Assembly: GCA_019421865.1 (NCBI GenBank)
Contig: JAHZEL010000001.1
Location: forward strand, 141,001-205,000
Length of the DNA: 64,000 nucleotides
Source: Desulfovibrionaceae bacterium
GTDB taxonomy: Bacteria; Desulfobacterota; Desulfovibrionia; Desulfovibrionales; Desulfovibrionaceae
Direction: 5' to 3'
The position numbers and the translations under genes were made by a program. The notes below the pieces were generated by a model. It saw only the letters and a program-made list of their open reading frames with translations. It searched no databases and was not told where the DNA came from. Positions 54,275 through 63,474 of the stretch are shown piece after piece (positions within the stretch are counted from its first letter, which is position 1; the number at the start of each line of letters is the position of its first letter).

Positions 54275-54886
54275 TCAGGACGCCGCGCGTTCGGGCATGC
54301 GGAAGCTCTGCACGAAGCCGATGATCTGCCCGGAAAGAATGACGGTAAGCAGCGAGTAGCCCATGCGCTCCAGCGGAATGTAGGAGAGCGAGAGAAGCAG
54401 CACGATGAGATCGCTTGCAAGATAGGGCCAGCGTATGTTCCAGCCGGTGATGTGGGAAATGCTCATGGCGAGCGCGTCGTCACCGCCGGGCGCCCCCTTG
54501 GCGCGGACGCAGAGGCCCACGCCTATGCCCACGAAAACGGCGCCGATCAGCGAGGCGAAAAGGGGCATGTGGGCAAGTCCGGGCCAGAGCGGCGGGAAGG
54601 ACTCGAAAAAGGCGTAGAAAAGGGAGAAGCCCGTGCCCGCCACGATGGAGTAGAGCACGAAGTCTCTGCCCATGAGCACCCAGCCGAGCAGGTAGCACAG
54701 CGCGTTCATGACAAGTCCCGACCAGGCGGGAGAAATCTGAAACCAGTGCTGAAGAAGCAGCGTGGCGCCGAGTATGCCGCCTTCCGTGACGCCCGAAAGG
54801 GAATGGATGTTGTAAAGACCGAAGGAAAGAATGGCGCTGCCTGCGAGATTGAGAAGGCACAGCCGGGGAGAAATGCCGAAAAGCAT
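54275..54886 (-). CDS. YitT-family (DUF161) membrane protein
   Basis: A 203-residue protein with five to six hydrophobic helices. LNLAGSAILSFGLYNIHSLS, GVTEGGILGATLLLQHWF and GIGVGLCVRAKGAPGGDDAL are the two DUF161 repeats' hallmarks (GGxxGxxLLL; GGDDALA). Unlike long YitT proteins it lacks the C-terminal DUF2179 domain. Function is not established for the family. Confidence 0.83.
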   Translation of the reverse strand: MLFGISPRLCLLNLAGSAILSFGLYNIHSLSGVTEGGILGATLLLQHWFQISPAWSGLVMNALCYLLGWVLMGRDFVLYSIVAGTGFSLFYAFFESFPPLWPGLAHMPLFASLIGAVFVGIGVGLCVRAKGAPGGDDALAMSISHITGWNIRWPYLASDLIVLLLSLSYIPLERMGYSLLTVILSGQIIGFVQSFRMPERAAS

Positions 54887-55467
54887 GGAACACTCCAGGA
54901 ATGAAAGGATGCGGGAGGCATGCCCGGAACAGGGCGAACCTGCCTGATATCGCAGGGCGATGTCAGGAACGGCTTTGCGGCATGGAAGTCCGAACGGGAG
55001 AAGGGCGCCGGCTGCGCGGCAGGGAACGCGCCTGCCGTGCGCAGATCGAGGGCGGTCGCATGGACCGGAAAGAAGGCCTTCGGAAGGGCAGGCTCAGGAA
55101 CGCGTTCGTTTCAGGAGGGCAGCACGACAGACGCTTCGGAATCGGATCCGATGCCGAAGCTCCTTTCTAAAGGTGGCTGCGCCAGTGGCGTTCCGCCATC
55201 ATGGCAAAGAACAGCCGGGAGAGTATCCGTCTGTTATGTTGCATGAAAACAAGGGTAGCCCACTCCGCAGAGGAAGGCAAGCCTGCCGGAAACGTTCCTG
55301 CCGTCTCTCCCCGAAAGCCGGGAGTTACGCCCGCAGGCCGCGAAGGGGAATAGGCGCGAGACTCTCATTCCGCGCGCCTTGCGCACGGGCGGCCTTGCTG
55401 ATATCACGGTATGGTGCCCCGTGGAGGGCTTTTTTCGAGCATCATTTTTTTCCGATATGTTGTTTAT
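54887..55467. other. gap before mfd without a supported gene
   Basis: About 580 bases of GC-rich sequence between divergent genes. Overlapping frames exist on the plus strand but lack motifs. No convincing promoter, RNA gene or riboswitch was seen. Confidence 0.35.
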
Positions 55468-58400
55468 ATGATGGATAAAGAATCGCTGCTTCGCAGGATG
55501 GAGGAGAACGCGGGGCTTGAGGTGTCCCGCGCCGGCTCCGCCACGCTGGCCCGTCTGGCCGTGGAAGCGGTGCGCGCAGGCCGTCATGCGGCGGTGGTCG
55601 TGCGCAGCCGCGATGCGCTTGCGGTCATGCGCGGCCTGACCACGCTGTTTACGCCGTCCCTTTCCGTCGGACATCCGGGAGGCTCCGCTTCCGGGGAGTC
55701 CGCCCGCCGCTGGACGGAGGCTCCCGTCTGGGAGAAGCCGTGGGTCTTTCTGCCGCCGTTCAGCGCGCGTTCCCTCAGCCGCGAGGGCTGGGCGGAGCGC
55801 TTTGCCGTGCTGTATGCCCTGCGCACGGGCGCGGCAAAGGGCGTGGTGCTGACGGCGGACAACATGATTCCGCTGCTGCCGCCTCTGGATTTTCTTGACG
55901 GGCGCGTGATGACCGTGCGCCGCGGGGAGGACATCGCCCCGGAACTACTTACGGATCAGCTTGCGGAGTGGGGCTATCAGCGCGTGCCCATGGTGGCCCA
56001 TGCGGGCGATATGGCGCGGCGCGGCGACATTCTCGACGTGCTTCCTCCGGGCTATGAAAAGCCGCTGCGGCTGGAGTTCTTCGGCGACACCGTGGATGAG
56101 ATGCGCGTGTTCGACTTTGTGACGCAGCGTTCCGTGGGGCAGCTCGACGAAGTGACGCTGCTGCCGGTGACGCCGCTCGGCTTCGGCGACGCGTGGAAGA
56201 AAAAGACGCGGGCCTTCTGGAAGGCACGGGCCGGAGCGGGCAGCCTGAGCGAGCTGTCGCGCCATTCGCTGGAACACGCGCTGGAGATGGACGACATGCG
56301 CCTTCTTCCCGGCTGCGTGCACGCTTCGGCTTCCACGCTGGACGACTGGCTTGCGCCGGATACCATGTGTTTTCTTCCGGGCCGCCGTGAGCTTCGCGAG
56401 GAGCTCGACGAGGCGGAGCGCCGCTGGCGGGAGCATTTCCGAGTGCAGTCGGAGGAAACCAGTCTGGTGCAGCCCGTGCACATGGCGCTGCGCAACGCGG
56501 ACGAGGCGGAAAAGGCCTTCCTGAGCCGCCCGCGCCTGTATGCCGAACCGCTTCTCATGGGCACGGAGCAGAGCGGCGAGGATCTGCTGGAGCGTTCGTT
56601 CCACTCCTTTGCCGACCTTTTCCCCGGACGCACGGAACAGGACCGGCCCTGGCAGCAGCTTGCGGCCGGACTGAAAGCGTGGACGGCGCAGCATCGTCAG
56701 GTGGTGCTGGCCTTTGCCTCGGAGCGGGGGCGTCGCAAATTTCTGAAGCTGGCGGAGCAGGACGGCATACTGCCCACGCTGCGCTACGATCCTGCGGGGC
56801 GCGGCCTGTTTGCCGTGGTGGCGCCGTACCGTCAGGGCGCGGAGCTCGTGTGGGACGACTGCCTCGTGCTCGGCGAGGAGCTGCTTCAGCCCAAGGCGGA
56901 AAGCTCGCACCGTGTGGCCTCGGGGGCGTTCCGAGGACTCGACCGCTACGATGATCTCAGAGTCGGGGATCTTCTGGTGCACCGCGACTACGGCGTGGGA
57001 CGCTTCGGCGGCCTGCACCGCATGAGTCCCGGAGGCTCCGGCGTGGACAACGACTATCTTCTGCTGGAATACGCAGAAGGAGCGAAGCTGTACCTGCCGG
57101 TGGACCGTCTTTCCGTGGTGCAGAAGTTCAAGGCCGACGGCCCGCCGCCTGCTCTGGACAAGCTCGGCGGCACGTCGTGGACGAGCAGCCGGGAGAAGGC
57201 GCGCAAGGCGGTGGAGAAGGTGGCGGCCGACCTCATGCAGATGTACGCCTGGCGCAAGGTGGCCAAGGGCTTTTCCTATTCGCCCGTGGGCGAGATGTAT
57301 CACGAGTTTGAGGCGACCTTCGGCTTTGATGAAACGCCCGATCAGGCCCGGGCCATACAGGAAGTGTTTCAGGACATGGACCGCCCCGTGCCCATGGACC
57401 GTCTGATCTGCGGCGACGTGGGCTTCGGCAAGACGGAAGTGGCGTTGCGCGCAGCGTTCCGCGCGGCCTGCGACGGCAGACAGGTGGCACTTCTGTGCCC
57501 CACCACGGTGCTGGCGGAGCAGCATTACCAGACCTTCCGCTCGCGCATGGCGGGCTTTCCCATCAACGTGGGACTGCTCAGCCGCTTCGTGCCGAAGGCG
57601 AGGCAGACGGAAACCCTGAAGGCGGCGGCCCGCGGTCAGATCGACATTCTCATAGGTACGCACCGTCTGCTTTCCAAGGATGTGGAGCTGCCCAACCTCG
57701 GCCTGCTGATTCTGGACGAGGAACAGCGCTTCGGCGTGCGGCACAAGGAAAAGCTGAAGGAACTCCGGAAAAACGTGGACGCGCTCACGCTGACGGCAAC
57801 GCCCATTCCCCGCACGCTTCAGCTTTCCATGTCGGGCATACGCGAGCTTTCCGTGCTGGAAACCGCACCAGCCGAACGCAAGCCCGTGGCCACGGCCATC
57901 ATCGACCGGGACCGCGCCGCCATCCGGCAGGTCATGCAGCGCGAGCTGGACAGGCAGGGGCAGGTGTTCTTCGTGCACAACAGGGTGCAGACGCTGCCCC
58001 GCACGGCGGCCATGGTGAAGGAGCTTGTGCCCGACGCCCGCGTGGGCATGGCGCACGGCCAGATGGCGGAAAAGGAGCTGGAAGAGACCATGCACCGCTT
58101 CTGGCACGGCGAGCTGGACGTGCTGGTCTGCACGGCCATCGTGGAATCGGGTCTGGATTTTCCGCGGGCGAACACGCTTATCGTGGATCAGGCGCAGATG
58201 TTCGGTCTGGGGCAGCTCTATCAGCTCCGCGGCCGGGTGGGGCGTTCCGACAGGCAGGCGTATGCGGTCTTCGTGGTGTCCGACGTGGAGCATCTTCCGT
58301 CGCTGGCCCGGGAGCGGCTGCGCATCATTCTGGAAATGGACTATCTCGGCGCGGGTTTTCAGGTGGCCATGGAAGATCTGCGGCTGCGCGGCGCGGGCAA

Positions 58401-58962
58401 CATTCTCGGCGAGGCGCAGTCCGGACACATGGCCCGTGTGGGACTCGATCTCTACCTGGAAATGCTGGAAGACGCCGTGGCGAAGCTCAAGGGCGAAGAG
58501 GAACTTCTGCGCACGGAAACGGAAATCAATCTTGCCATTCCGGCGCATATTCCCGACACCTACATTGAGGATGCCCATGAGCGCCTGAAGTATTACAAGA
58601 TGCTGTCGTCTTCGGTGGACGCCGCGGCGAGGGAGAACGTGGAGCTGGAGATCCGGGACCGTTTCGGCTCGTTCCCCGAGCCTCTGGAAACCTTCCTTGC
58701 GGTGCTGTCCTTCAAGGAGAGCGTCAATGCGCTGGGCGTGGCCCGGGCGGACATCATGGCCGACCGCGTGCGCGTGACCTGGGCCGACGGACAGAAAAAG
58801 GTGCAGCCGGAAGCCATCGTGCAGCTTGTGGTGGCGCATCGCGACCGCATACGGCTTCAGCCTCCGGCCACGCTGGAGCTTTCGCTTTTGAAGGAAGGCT
58901 CTCCGGCGCGCAGGCTGGATGAGGCACGCGATCTTCTGAACGGGCTGCGTCGTCCTTCCTGA
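55468..58962 (+). CDS. mfd: transcription-repair coupling factor
   Basis: A roughly 1160-residue Mfd, which removes RNA polymerase stalled at lesions and recruits UvrA. The UvrB-like N-terminus spans about residues 1-330; the polymerase-interacting domain has VGDLLVHRDYGVGRFGGLHR. The motor shows MDRLICGDVGFGKTEVALRA (Walker A), LLILDEEQRFGVRHKEKLKE (DEEQ), LTLTATPIPRTLQLSMSGIR, then QLYQLRGRVGRSDRQAYAVF (motif VI) and the C-terminal TRCF domain. The start is one of two adjacent ATGs at 55468/55471; a frame from 55411 is unlikely and no strong ribosome-binding site is visible. Confidence 0.96.
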   Translation: MMDKESLLRRMEENAGLEVSRAGSATLARLAVEAVRAGRHAAVVVRSRDALAVMRGLTTLFTPSLSVGHPGGSASGESARRWTEAPVWEKPWVFLPPFSARSLSREGWAERFAVLYALRTGAAKGVVLTADNMIPLLPPLDFLDGRVMTVRRGEDIAPELLTDQLAEWGYQRVPMVAHAGDMARRGDILDVLPPGYEKPLRLEFFGDTVDEMRVFDFVTQRSVGQLDEVTLLPVTPLGFGDAWKKKTRAFWKARAGAGSLSELSRHSLEHALEMDDMRLLPGCVHASASTLDDWLAPDTMCFLPGRRELREELDEAERRWREHFRVQSEETSLVQPVHMALRNADEAEKAFLSRPRLYAEPLLMGTEQSGEDLLERSFHSFADLFPGRTEQDRPWQQLAAGLKAWTAQHRQVVLAFASERGRRKFLKLAEQDGILPTLRYDPAGRGLFAVVAPYRQGAELVWDDCLVLGEELLQPKAESSHRVASGAFRGLDRYDDLRVGDLLVHRDYGVGRFGGLHRMSPGGSGVDNDYLLLEYAEGAKLYLPVDRLSVVQKFKADGPPPALDKLGGTSWTSSREKARKAVEKVAADLMQMYAWRKVAKGFSYSPVGEMYHEFEATFGFDETPDQARAIQEVFQDMDRPVPMDRLICGDVGFGKTEVALRAAFRAACDGRQVALLCPTTVLAEQHYQTFRSRMAGFPINVGLLSRFVPKARQTETLKAAARGQIDILIGTHRLLSKDVELPNLGLLILDEEQRFGVRHKEKLKELRKNVDALTLTATPIPRTLQLSMSGIRELSVLETAPAERKPVATAIIDRDRAAIRQVMQRELDRQGQVFFVHNRVQTLPRTAAMVKELVPDARVGMAHGQMAEKELEETMHRFWHGELDVLVCTAIVESGLDFPRANTLIVDQAQMFGLGQLYQLRGRVGRSDRQAYAVFVVSDVEHLPSLARERLRIILEMDYLGAGFQVAMEDLRLRGAGNILGEAQSGHMARVGLDLYLEMLEDAVAKLKGEEELLRTETEINLAIPAHIPDTYIEDAHERLKYYKMLSSSVDAAARENVELEIRDRFGSFPEPLETFLAVLSFKESVNALGVARADIMADRVRVTWADGQKKVQPEAIVQLVVAHRDRIRLQPPATLELSLLKEGSPARRLDEARDLLNGLRRPS

Positions 58963-59014
58963 CGAGTTTTCCGGCAGTCCGATGGCGCGACTTTTGCCGG
59001 AAGGGTGGAAAAGA

Positions 59015-59054
59015 AAATCCCCGGTGACCTGTGCGGTGACCGGGGATTTTTTGT
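59015..59054 (+). terminator. rho-independent terminator between mfd and the MATE gene
   Basis: AAATCCCCGGT (59015-59025) pairs with ACCGGGGATTT (59039-59049), followed by TTTTTG; the reverse strand has an A/T-rich flank too, so it may serve both convergent genes. Confidence 0.88.
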
Positions 59055-59112
59055 TATGAGCGGATTTTTGCGACCCTGTGCGGAAAAAGAGCTTCAGGCC
59101 GTCGGTGAGGGG

Positions 59113-60492
59113 TTAGAATTCCAGAGGCTTGCAGTAGCCGCCGTCCCCACGTTCGGCAAAGAGCCGTCTGCGGATGATGAAGTAGGCGGTAAGCATGATG
59201 ACGCCGGTGATGGCCCACGAGACGGGATAGACGGTGAGCAGCATTTCGTAGGTGGGATACAGCGGGAAGACGGTGTAGACCCATACGATGCGCAGCAGGC
59301 ACGAACCGATGAGGGTGACCATGGCCGGAAGCATGGAAACGCCCATGCCGCGCAGGGCGGCGCCGCTGATTTCATAGGTGGCGGAAAGCCACTGCATGCT
59401 TTCCACGATGCTGACTCTCGTGACCGCCTGGCGGATGACTTCGGGATCGGAGGTGTACAGGCTGCAGAAGAAGGCCGCGCCCAGCGTGAAGATCAGGCAG
59501 GTGGCTCCGGAGAGCAGAATGCCGCAGGCCATGCTTTCACGAAACACCTTGCGGCAGCGGTCGAGCTGGCACATGGCGTAGTTCTGACTGGTGAAGGTGA
59601 CGGTGGCCTGACAGAAGCCGTTGATGAAGAAGAAGGATATGAATTCAAAGTTGATGGCCGTGGCGGAACCGGCCGCCGTGGCGGCGCCGAAGCCGTTGAT
59701 GCCGGAGAGAATGCACACGTTGGACAGGGAGAAGATCATGCCCTGAAGGCCGGCGGGCGCGCCGATGCGGATGACCCGGGAAAGATGAATGCGCACGATG
59801 GTCAGCTTGCGGAGGCTCAGGCGGATCAGATCGTCTTCATTCAGAAGGAACCAGACCACGAGACCGGCGCTGATCAGGTTGCCCGAGAGCGTGGCGATGC
59901 CCACGCCTGCCACGCCCATGTCGAAGCCGATGACGAGAAGGAGACTCAGCGACACGTTGACCACGCCTGCGGCAATGAGGCTGTACATGGGGCGTTTCGT
60001 GTCGCCCACGCTGCGCAGCACGGCGGCGCCGAAGTTGTAGACCATGATGCAGGGCATGCCGATGAAGTATATGCGCAGGTACAGCACGGCGAGATCCATG
60101 ACGTCGTGCGGCACGTCCACGAGCCTGAGCATGAGGGGGGCGAGGAACTGCCCGGCGACGAGCAGGAAGAATCCGCTCAGCAGCGAAACCGCCATGACCG
60201 TATGCACGGCGGACTGACATTCGTTCACGTCCTCTCTGCCGACATAGCGCGCAATGACCACGTTGGCGCCCACGGAGAGGCCGAGAAAGAGGTTGATGAT
60301 GAGGTTGACGATGGGGCCGTTGCCGCCGACCGCCGCAACGGCCTGCGCACCGACGAAGTGTCCGACGACCGCAACGTTCGCCGAAATGAAGAGCTGCTGC
60401 ATGATGCTGCTCATGGCAATGGGCAGGGCAAACATGATGAGTTTGCCCATCAGGGGGCCGTGCAGCATATCCATGTGCTGGGAATGTCCCAT
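59113..60492 (-). CDS. MATE-family efflux transporter
   Basis: A 459-residue antiporter with 12 hydrophobic helices in two similar halves (MatE domains). LMGKLIMFALPIAMSSIMQQ opens helix 1; FVGAQAVAAVGGNGPIVNLI and LGLSVGANVVIARYVGRED are the MATE hallmark of helices 2-3; the second half repeats as FGAATAAGSATAINFEFISF. The ATG at 60492 follows AGGAG by 6 bases; the frame to 60507 would include the ribosome-binding site itself. It exports organic cations or drugs using Na+ or H+. Confidence 0.92.
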   Translation of the reverse strand: MGHSQHMDMLHGPLMGKLIMFALPIAMSSIMQQLFISANVAVVGHFVGAQAVAAVGGNGPIVNLIINLFLGLSVGANVVIARYVGREDVNECQSAVHTVMAVSLLSGFFLLVAGQFLAPLMLRLVDVPHDVMDLAVLYLRIYFIGMPCIMVYNFGAAVLRSVGDTKRPMYSLIAAGVVNVSLSLLLVIGFDMGVAGVGIATLSGNLISAGLVVWFLLNEDDLIRLSLRKLTIVRIHLSRVIRIGAPAGLQGMIFSLSNVCILSGINGFGAATAAGSATAINFEFISFFFINGFCQATVTFTSQNYAMCQLDRCRKVFRESMACGILLSGATCLIFTLGAAFFCSLYTSDPEVIRQAVTRVSIVESMQWLSATYEISGAALRGMGVSMLPAMVTLIGSCLLRIVWVYTVFPLYPTYEMLLTVYPVSWAITGVIMLTAYFIIRRRLFAERGDGGYCKPLEF

Positions 60493-60967
60493 CGGAGTCT
60501 CCTTCATGCCGAGAGGTACAGAGGGTTGTCCGCCGAAAGGCAGCGTGGAATATGGTATAACGTATCACTTTCCGCCGGCATGTCCAGCGGGGAAAAGGTA
60601 GTGGTCTCAGGTACCTGCGTGCAGATGGGGCGCCTATGGCATGCGCCTCTTGCCGCCGCCGGTCACAAGCTTCGGCGGCATGGCCGGGGAAAGAAAGCCG
60701 CAGCGCTCCGGCGTTCCGCGTCGGGCGATTCAGCTGAGAGGTTTCCCGGAAAAAGGGAAGGGCGGGCCTTGCGAAGCGGCGGGCGTTTCGTGCGGCGTTT
60801 TTTCGTGAGGCGGCGTTCTGCGGGGAGGGGACTCTCATGCCGCCGGAAGCCCGGGCCGGTCGTTGAAAGAGACGGGCGATCACACGGGCGGAAACGCAGG
60901 GCCGGAAAAGCAGGTTAATGAAGAAGGAAAAAAAAAGCCCTGCAAACCATGTTTGCAGGACCTTGAA
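60493..60967. other. gap without a supported gene
   Basis: About 475 bases of GC-rich sequence between the MATE gene and the tRNA cluster. No family-like frame or strong structural element was seen apart from a weak T-rich stretch downstream of the first tRNA. Confidence 0.35.
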
Positions 60968-61044
<77 letters not shown>

Positions 61045-61081
61045 AAATATGGAGTGGGTGAAAAACCCTGTTAAACAAAAG

Positions 61082-61158
<77 letters not shown>

Positions 61159-61169
61159 CCTTTTGTGCA

Positions 61170-61245
61170 TGGTGGGCAGTACAGGACTTGAACCTGTGAC
61201 CCCCGCCGTGTGAAGGCGATGCTCTACCAACTGAGCTAACTGCCC
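61170..61245 (-). tRNA. tRNA-Val(CAC)
   Basis: 76 nt with encoded CCA: acceptor GGGCAGT, D arm TAGCTCAGTTGGTAGAGCA, anticodon stem-loop CGCC-TTCACAC-GGCG with anticodon CAC, T arm ACAGG-TTCAAGT-CCTGT. First of the leftward tRNA cluster. Confidence 0.93.
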
Positions 61246-61371
61246 ATGCGCAGGTATGTGTTTATGGAAAATGGCCCCTTCTGTCAACAGAAAAATGAGG
61301 CTTTTTTTAATTTTTTTTGGAAAAAGTACGGAATATATACTTAATCTATTGATTTTATTTTATAATATTCT

Positions 61372-63249
61372 TTATGCCCGGCTCTGGTTAAAAAGACCGC
61401 GCTTTTTCAGTTCCACTTCGAGGCAGGCGAGAGCCGCCGGAGTCACGCCGGAGATGCGTCCGGCCTGTCCGAGGGTGAGCGGACGCACGGCGTTCAGCTT
61501 TTCCTGAATCTCGCGGGAAAGCCCGGCGATGCCGGTATAGTCCATGTCTTCGGGAAGGCGTACGGACTCCAGTCTCGCCGCCCGGCGCACGAGTTCATCC
61601 TGCAGTTCCAGATAGCCGGAGTAGCGCAGAATGATTTCCGCCTCCTGCAGAATGTCTTCCGGAGCCTCTTCCAGGGCGGGCAGGAAGCGGGAGAGCCGGC
61701 GCAGGGGCCGCTGCGGGCGTCTCCCCAGATCGGCCAGCGTGACGGCCTGCGTGGGGCAGGGTTCATCCATGTCGGCAAAGGCGGCCTGCGTGGCGGCGTC
61801 GGGCGTGAGGCGCACGGAGGAGAGGCTGTCCATGAGGGCATGCAGGCTCTTCTGCCGGTCGCGGAACGTGTCCCACTGCTCGTCGCCCACAAGGCCGATG
61901 TCGCGGCCGCGCGGGGTGAGGCGGGAGTCGGCGTTGTCTTCGCGCAGGAGCAGACGGTATTCCGCGCGGGAGGTGAACATGCGGAAGGGCTCGTTGGTGC
62001 CCTTGGTCACCAGCTCGTCCGCCAGCACCGCCATGTAGGCTTCGCTGCGGGCGGGCAGGAAGGGTTCGCGTCCCCTGATCTTCGCATCCATGTTGAGGGC
62101 GGCCCACAGGCCCTGCGCCGCGGCTTCCTCGTAGCCGGAGGTGCCGTTGATCTGACCGGCCAGCCACAGGCCCTCGACCTTGCGGGTTTCAAAGGTGGGG
62201 CGCAGCTGCACGGGGTTCACGTAGTCGTATTCGATGGCGTAGCCCGGGCGCACGATTTTTGCTTCCTCAAGACCGCGGATGGAGTGAACCATCTTTTCCT
62301 GAATGTCCAGCGGCAGGCTGGTGGAAATGCCGTTGGCATAGTATTCCTGCCGGTTCAGGCCTTCCGGCTCGATGAACACATGATGGCGTTCCCGCTCGGG
62401 GAAGCGTGCCACCTTGTCTTCCACGGAAGGGCAGTAGCGCGCGCCCACGCCGGTGATGACGCCGGTGAACAGCGGCGAGCGGTCCATGCCGGAGCGGATG
62501 ATGTCGTGCGTGTTCTCGTTGGTCCAGGTGATGTAGCAGGGCACCTGCGGAAGCACCGGACCGGGGCCGCTGAAGCTGAAGCCCTGCGGCGGATTGTCGC
62601 CGTACTGGGCCTCCATGGCGTCGAAATCGATGGTGCTGGCCAGAAGACGCGGCGTGGTACCGGTTTTCAGGCGGCCGAGGGTGAGTCCCAGCGAGCGCAG
62701 GGAGTCGGAAAGCTGCATGGCCGCGGAGTCGCCGAAGCGGCCCGCGCTGTAGTGCACGAGGCCCACATGCACGAGGCCGCAGAGGAAGGTGCCCGTGGTG
62801 AGCAGCACGTGATCGGCGGCAAATTCCTTGCCGAGCTGGGTGCGCACGCCCGTCACCCTGCCGTTTTCCGCAAGAATTTCCGTGACCATGTCCTGCCAGA
62901 TGGTGAGTCCTTCCTGGGCGAACATGTCGCGCTTGGCGGCGGCAAGGTAGGATTCGCGGTCGATCTGAGCGCGGCGGGCGCGCACGGCGGGGCCCTTGCT
63001 GGCGTTGAGCACGCGGAACTGGATGCCGGATTCGTCGGCCCAGCGGCCCATGCAGCCGCCGAGCGCGTCGATTTCGCGCACGAGATGCCCCTTGGCGAGG
63101 CCGCCTATGGCCGGATTGCAGGACAGGTGACCTATGCGGTCCACGTTGCTGGTGATGACGAGAACGTCATGGCCCAGACGGGCGAGCGCCATAGCCGCTT
63201 CACAGCCGGCGTGTCCGGCCCCGACGACGATGCAGGAATAATGTGTCAT
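61372..63249 (-). CDS. mnmG: tRNA uridine-5-carboxymethylaminomethyl modification enzyme
   Basis: A 625-residue MnmG (GidA). With MnmE it modifies U34 of tRNAs reading NNA/NNG codons. MTHYSCIVVGAGHAGCEAAM is the FAD-binding GxGxxG motif; DRIGHLSCNPAIGGLAKGHL and IDALGGCMGRWADESGIQFR with NASKGPAVRARRAQ are GidA signatures; PGYAIEYDYVNPVQLRPTFE and GLWLAGQINGTSGYEEAAAQ follow. The ATG at 63249 begins the conserved N-terminus, so the 53-residue extension to 63408 is rejected. It lies downstream of rpoD, separated by a terminator. Confidence 0.96.
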   Translation of the reverse strand: MTHYSCIVVGAGHAGCEAAMALARLGHDVLVITSNVDRIGHLSCNPAIGGLAKGHLVREIDALGGCMGRWADESGIQFRVLNASKGPAVRARRAQIDRESYLAAAKRDMFAQEGLTIWQDMVTEILAENGRVTGVRTQLGKEFAADHVLLTTGTFLCGLVHVGLVHYSAGRFGDSAAMQLSDSLRSLGLTLGRLKTGTTPRLLASTIDFDAMEAQYGDNPPQGFSFSGPGPVLPQVPCYITWTNENTHDIIRSGMDRSPLFTGVITGVGARYCPSVEDKVARFPERERHHVFIEPEGLNRQEYYANGISTSLPLDIQEKMVHSIRGLEEAKIVRPGYAIEYDYVNPVQLRPTFETRKVEGLWLAGQINGTSGYEEAAAQGLWAALNMDAKIRGREPFLPARSEAYMAVLADELVTKGTNEPFRMFTSRAEYRLLLREDNADSRLTPRGRDIGLVGDEQWDTFRDRQKSLHALMDSLSSVRLTPDAATQAAFADMDEPCPTQAVTLADLGRRPQRPLRRLSRFLPALEEAPEDILQEAEIILRYSGYLELQDELVRRAARLESVRLPEDMDYTGIAGLSREIQEKLNAVRPLTLGQAGRISGVTPAALACLEVELKKRGLFNQSRA

Positions 63250-63406
63250 GGCAATAAAACGTTGAGCTGAGAAAGGTTGGCAGGCAGCCGGGAAGGAACG
63301 ATTCGCCGGAAGGCGAGCCCGGGTTCTGCCGCGGAAAGGGCCCGGTATGCCATGAGGCCGCGCAACCGGACCGTGCCGGAGGGCAGCCTCATGGAAAGGG
63401 GAGAAC

Positions 63407-63470
63407 AAAAAGCGCCGGAACGCGTTTCCCGTGCAGACGGAGGAATCTGCGGAGGAGGCGTTCCGGGCGC
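63407..63470 (-). terminator. rho-independent terminator of rpoD
   Basis: GCGCCCGGAACGC and GCGTTCCGGCGC form the stem on the minus strand (long loop), followed by TTTTTGTTC. Confidence 0.8.
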
Positions 63471-63474
63471 CGGA

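Noticed and set aside
55945..58839. A 964-codon open frame on the minus strand opposite mfd
   Set aside because: It is the complement of a strongly GC-biased real gene; the sequence is His/Arg/Ala-rich without any domain, while the plus strand encodes a full Mfd.
59005..60918. A 637-codon plus-strand frame opposite the MATE gene
   Set aside because: Low-complexity Asp/Glu/Gly/His-rich shadow; the minus strand encodes a convincing MATE protein.
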